This document shows positions 33,098 through 33,490 of a DNA stretch of 33,490 nt, in pieces (the first letter of the stretch is position 1; every line of letters starts with the position of its first letter). The stretch is from Anaerolineae bacterium (lineage in GTDB: Bacteria; Chloroflexota; Anaerolineae; J102). A program made the position numbers and the translations under genes. The notes under the pieces are model-generated. The model saw nothing but the letters and a program-made list of their open reading frames with translations, made no database searches and had not been told where the DNA came from. The stretch covers positions 1 through 33,490 of the forward strand of contig JALWZT010000343.1 of assembly GCA_027002405.1 (NCBI GenBank). The letters are read 5' to 3'.

Positions 33098-33104
33098 CTA
33101 ACTC
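33098..33104 (+). other. Possible start (R'' box) of a second attC site
   Basis: GCCTAAC fits the attC opening consensus RYYYAAC and lies 13 nt after the stop of the cassette-like gene. I could not find a matching GTTAGGC-type end or paired L boxes before the next start codon. Separately, CACTA...CCGCC pairs with GGCGG..TAGTG (about 33159-33210), a structured stretch of unknown role. Confidence 0.3.
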
Positions 33105-33230
33105 CGACTACGGCGGAAAGCGGGCGCTATGAGCCAAGATTGGTTATGGTTTATACTGCACTAGAGCAAACCCGCCGCTGCGCCTGAGCCCCTCATTGGG
33201 CGGAATAGTGGACTTCTAAAGGGTGTTCAT

Positions 33231-33490
33231 ATGCAAAAAATCTTTCGGCTATTTTTAGATAAGTGGCTTTCTTCCCGGACCCTCGCTGTAGGTTTATTGA
33301 TTATTGCTATAGGTTTGGTAGTGGGAAGCAAAGTGAACAGGAATAGTATAGTTCAAGACTATATTCCAAATATTGTTACTGAGATTATTAGCATTGCTGT
33401 TACTGTTTTGATAATTGATTCTCTAAATGAAAGACGTTCACGGAAAGAATTAAAAGACCGCTTGAAGAGGCAAATATGGAGTAAAGATCA
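33231..33490 (+). CDS. Unknown two-helix membrane protein, 5' part only
   Basis: An open frame from ATG 33231 (AAAGGG upstream) runs to the window end, 86 codons, and is not in the ORF track because it has no stop. It begins MQKIFRLFLDKWLSSR, has a first helix (about residues 18-33, LAVGLLIIAIGLVVG) and a second (about 50-63, IISIAVTVLIIDSL), then a charged NERRSRKELKDRLKRQ segment. Proteins with two helices followed by such a basic helix are a recurring kind of small membrane protein in accessory regions; function unknown. Confidence 0.65.
   Translation, partial: MQKIFRLFLDKWLSSRTLAVGLLIIAIGLVVGSKVNRNSIVQDYIPNIVTEIISIAVTVLIIDSLNERRSRKELKDRLKRQIWSKD

Noticed and set aside
33085-33230. Complete second attC after the cassette-like gene
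   Set aside because: GCCTAAC is a good start, but the candidate ends (GTTATGG, GTTTATA, GTTCATA) do not pair with it, so only a partial site is listed.

Overview
The window looks like a chromosomal accessory region, or genomic island, of a member of the Chloroflexota (Anaerolineae- or Caldilineae-like). This placement is an inference. It rests on high-GC coding regions, secreted proteins with proline/threonine 'PTATPTP' linkers, a DUF433/DUF5615 toxin-antitoxin pair, and interleaved AT-rich genes that look acquired. I saw no rRNA or tRNA gene.

Region 1 (about 1-16.1 kb, all minus strand) is one long defence operon of eight tightly packed genes. In transcription order they are: a type III Res-like helicase/nuclease, a beta-class adenine methyltransferase, a 675-residue protein of unknown function with C-terminal membrane segments, a C5-cytosine methyltransferase (DrmMII-like), a HhH-GPD glycosylase with the active-site signature of the Mig.Mth T/G mismatch glycosylase, DrmA, DrmB and a truncated DrmC. 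The last four defence genes are a DISARM core. The upstream pair is neither the drmD/drmMI pair of class 1 nor the drmE of class 2. The locus is therefore a hybrid DISARM with two methyltransferases, its own candidate deamination-repair enzyme and a membrane protein. Gaps run from 29 nt down to 4-nt overlaps. The operon breaks off at drmC, next to an inverted repeat at the window edge.

Region 2 (16.1-21.7 kb) holds a minus-strand membrane protein, two copies of a promoter-leader-hairpin unit (one in front of a tandem-HTH regulator, one in front of a nine-codon remnant), a toxin-antitoxin pair, a Xer-type tyrosine recombinase with a dif-like site just upstream of it, a candidate short transcript, and a DUF3800 protein.

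Region 3 (21.7-31.4 kb, plus strand) is built around a 1350-residue HerA/VirB4-type ATPase that carries a roughly 480-residue Ser/Gly/His-rich repetitive segment. Around it lie small membrane-anchored or secreted proteins and a polytopic membrane protein, which suggests an envelope-spanning transport or conjugation-like apparatus. Two genes are preceded by more members of the hairpin-leader family. The region ends with a duplicated C_GCxxG_C_C redox protein.

Region 4 (31.4-33.5 kb) carries a remnant of an integron-type integrase, an attC-like folded site, and a cassette-like gene for a small membrane protein that is a paralogue of one at 23.8 kb. It is followed by the 5' end of another two-helix membrane protein cut by the window edge. 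The whole window reads as a mobile, defence-rich accessory region assembled by site-specific recombination.
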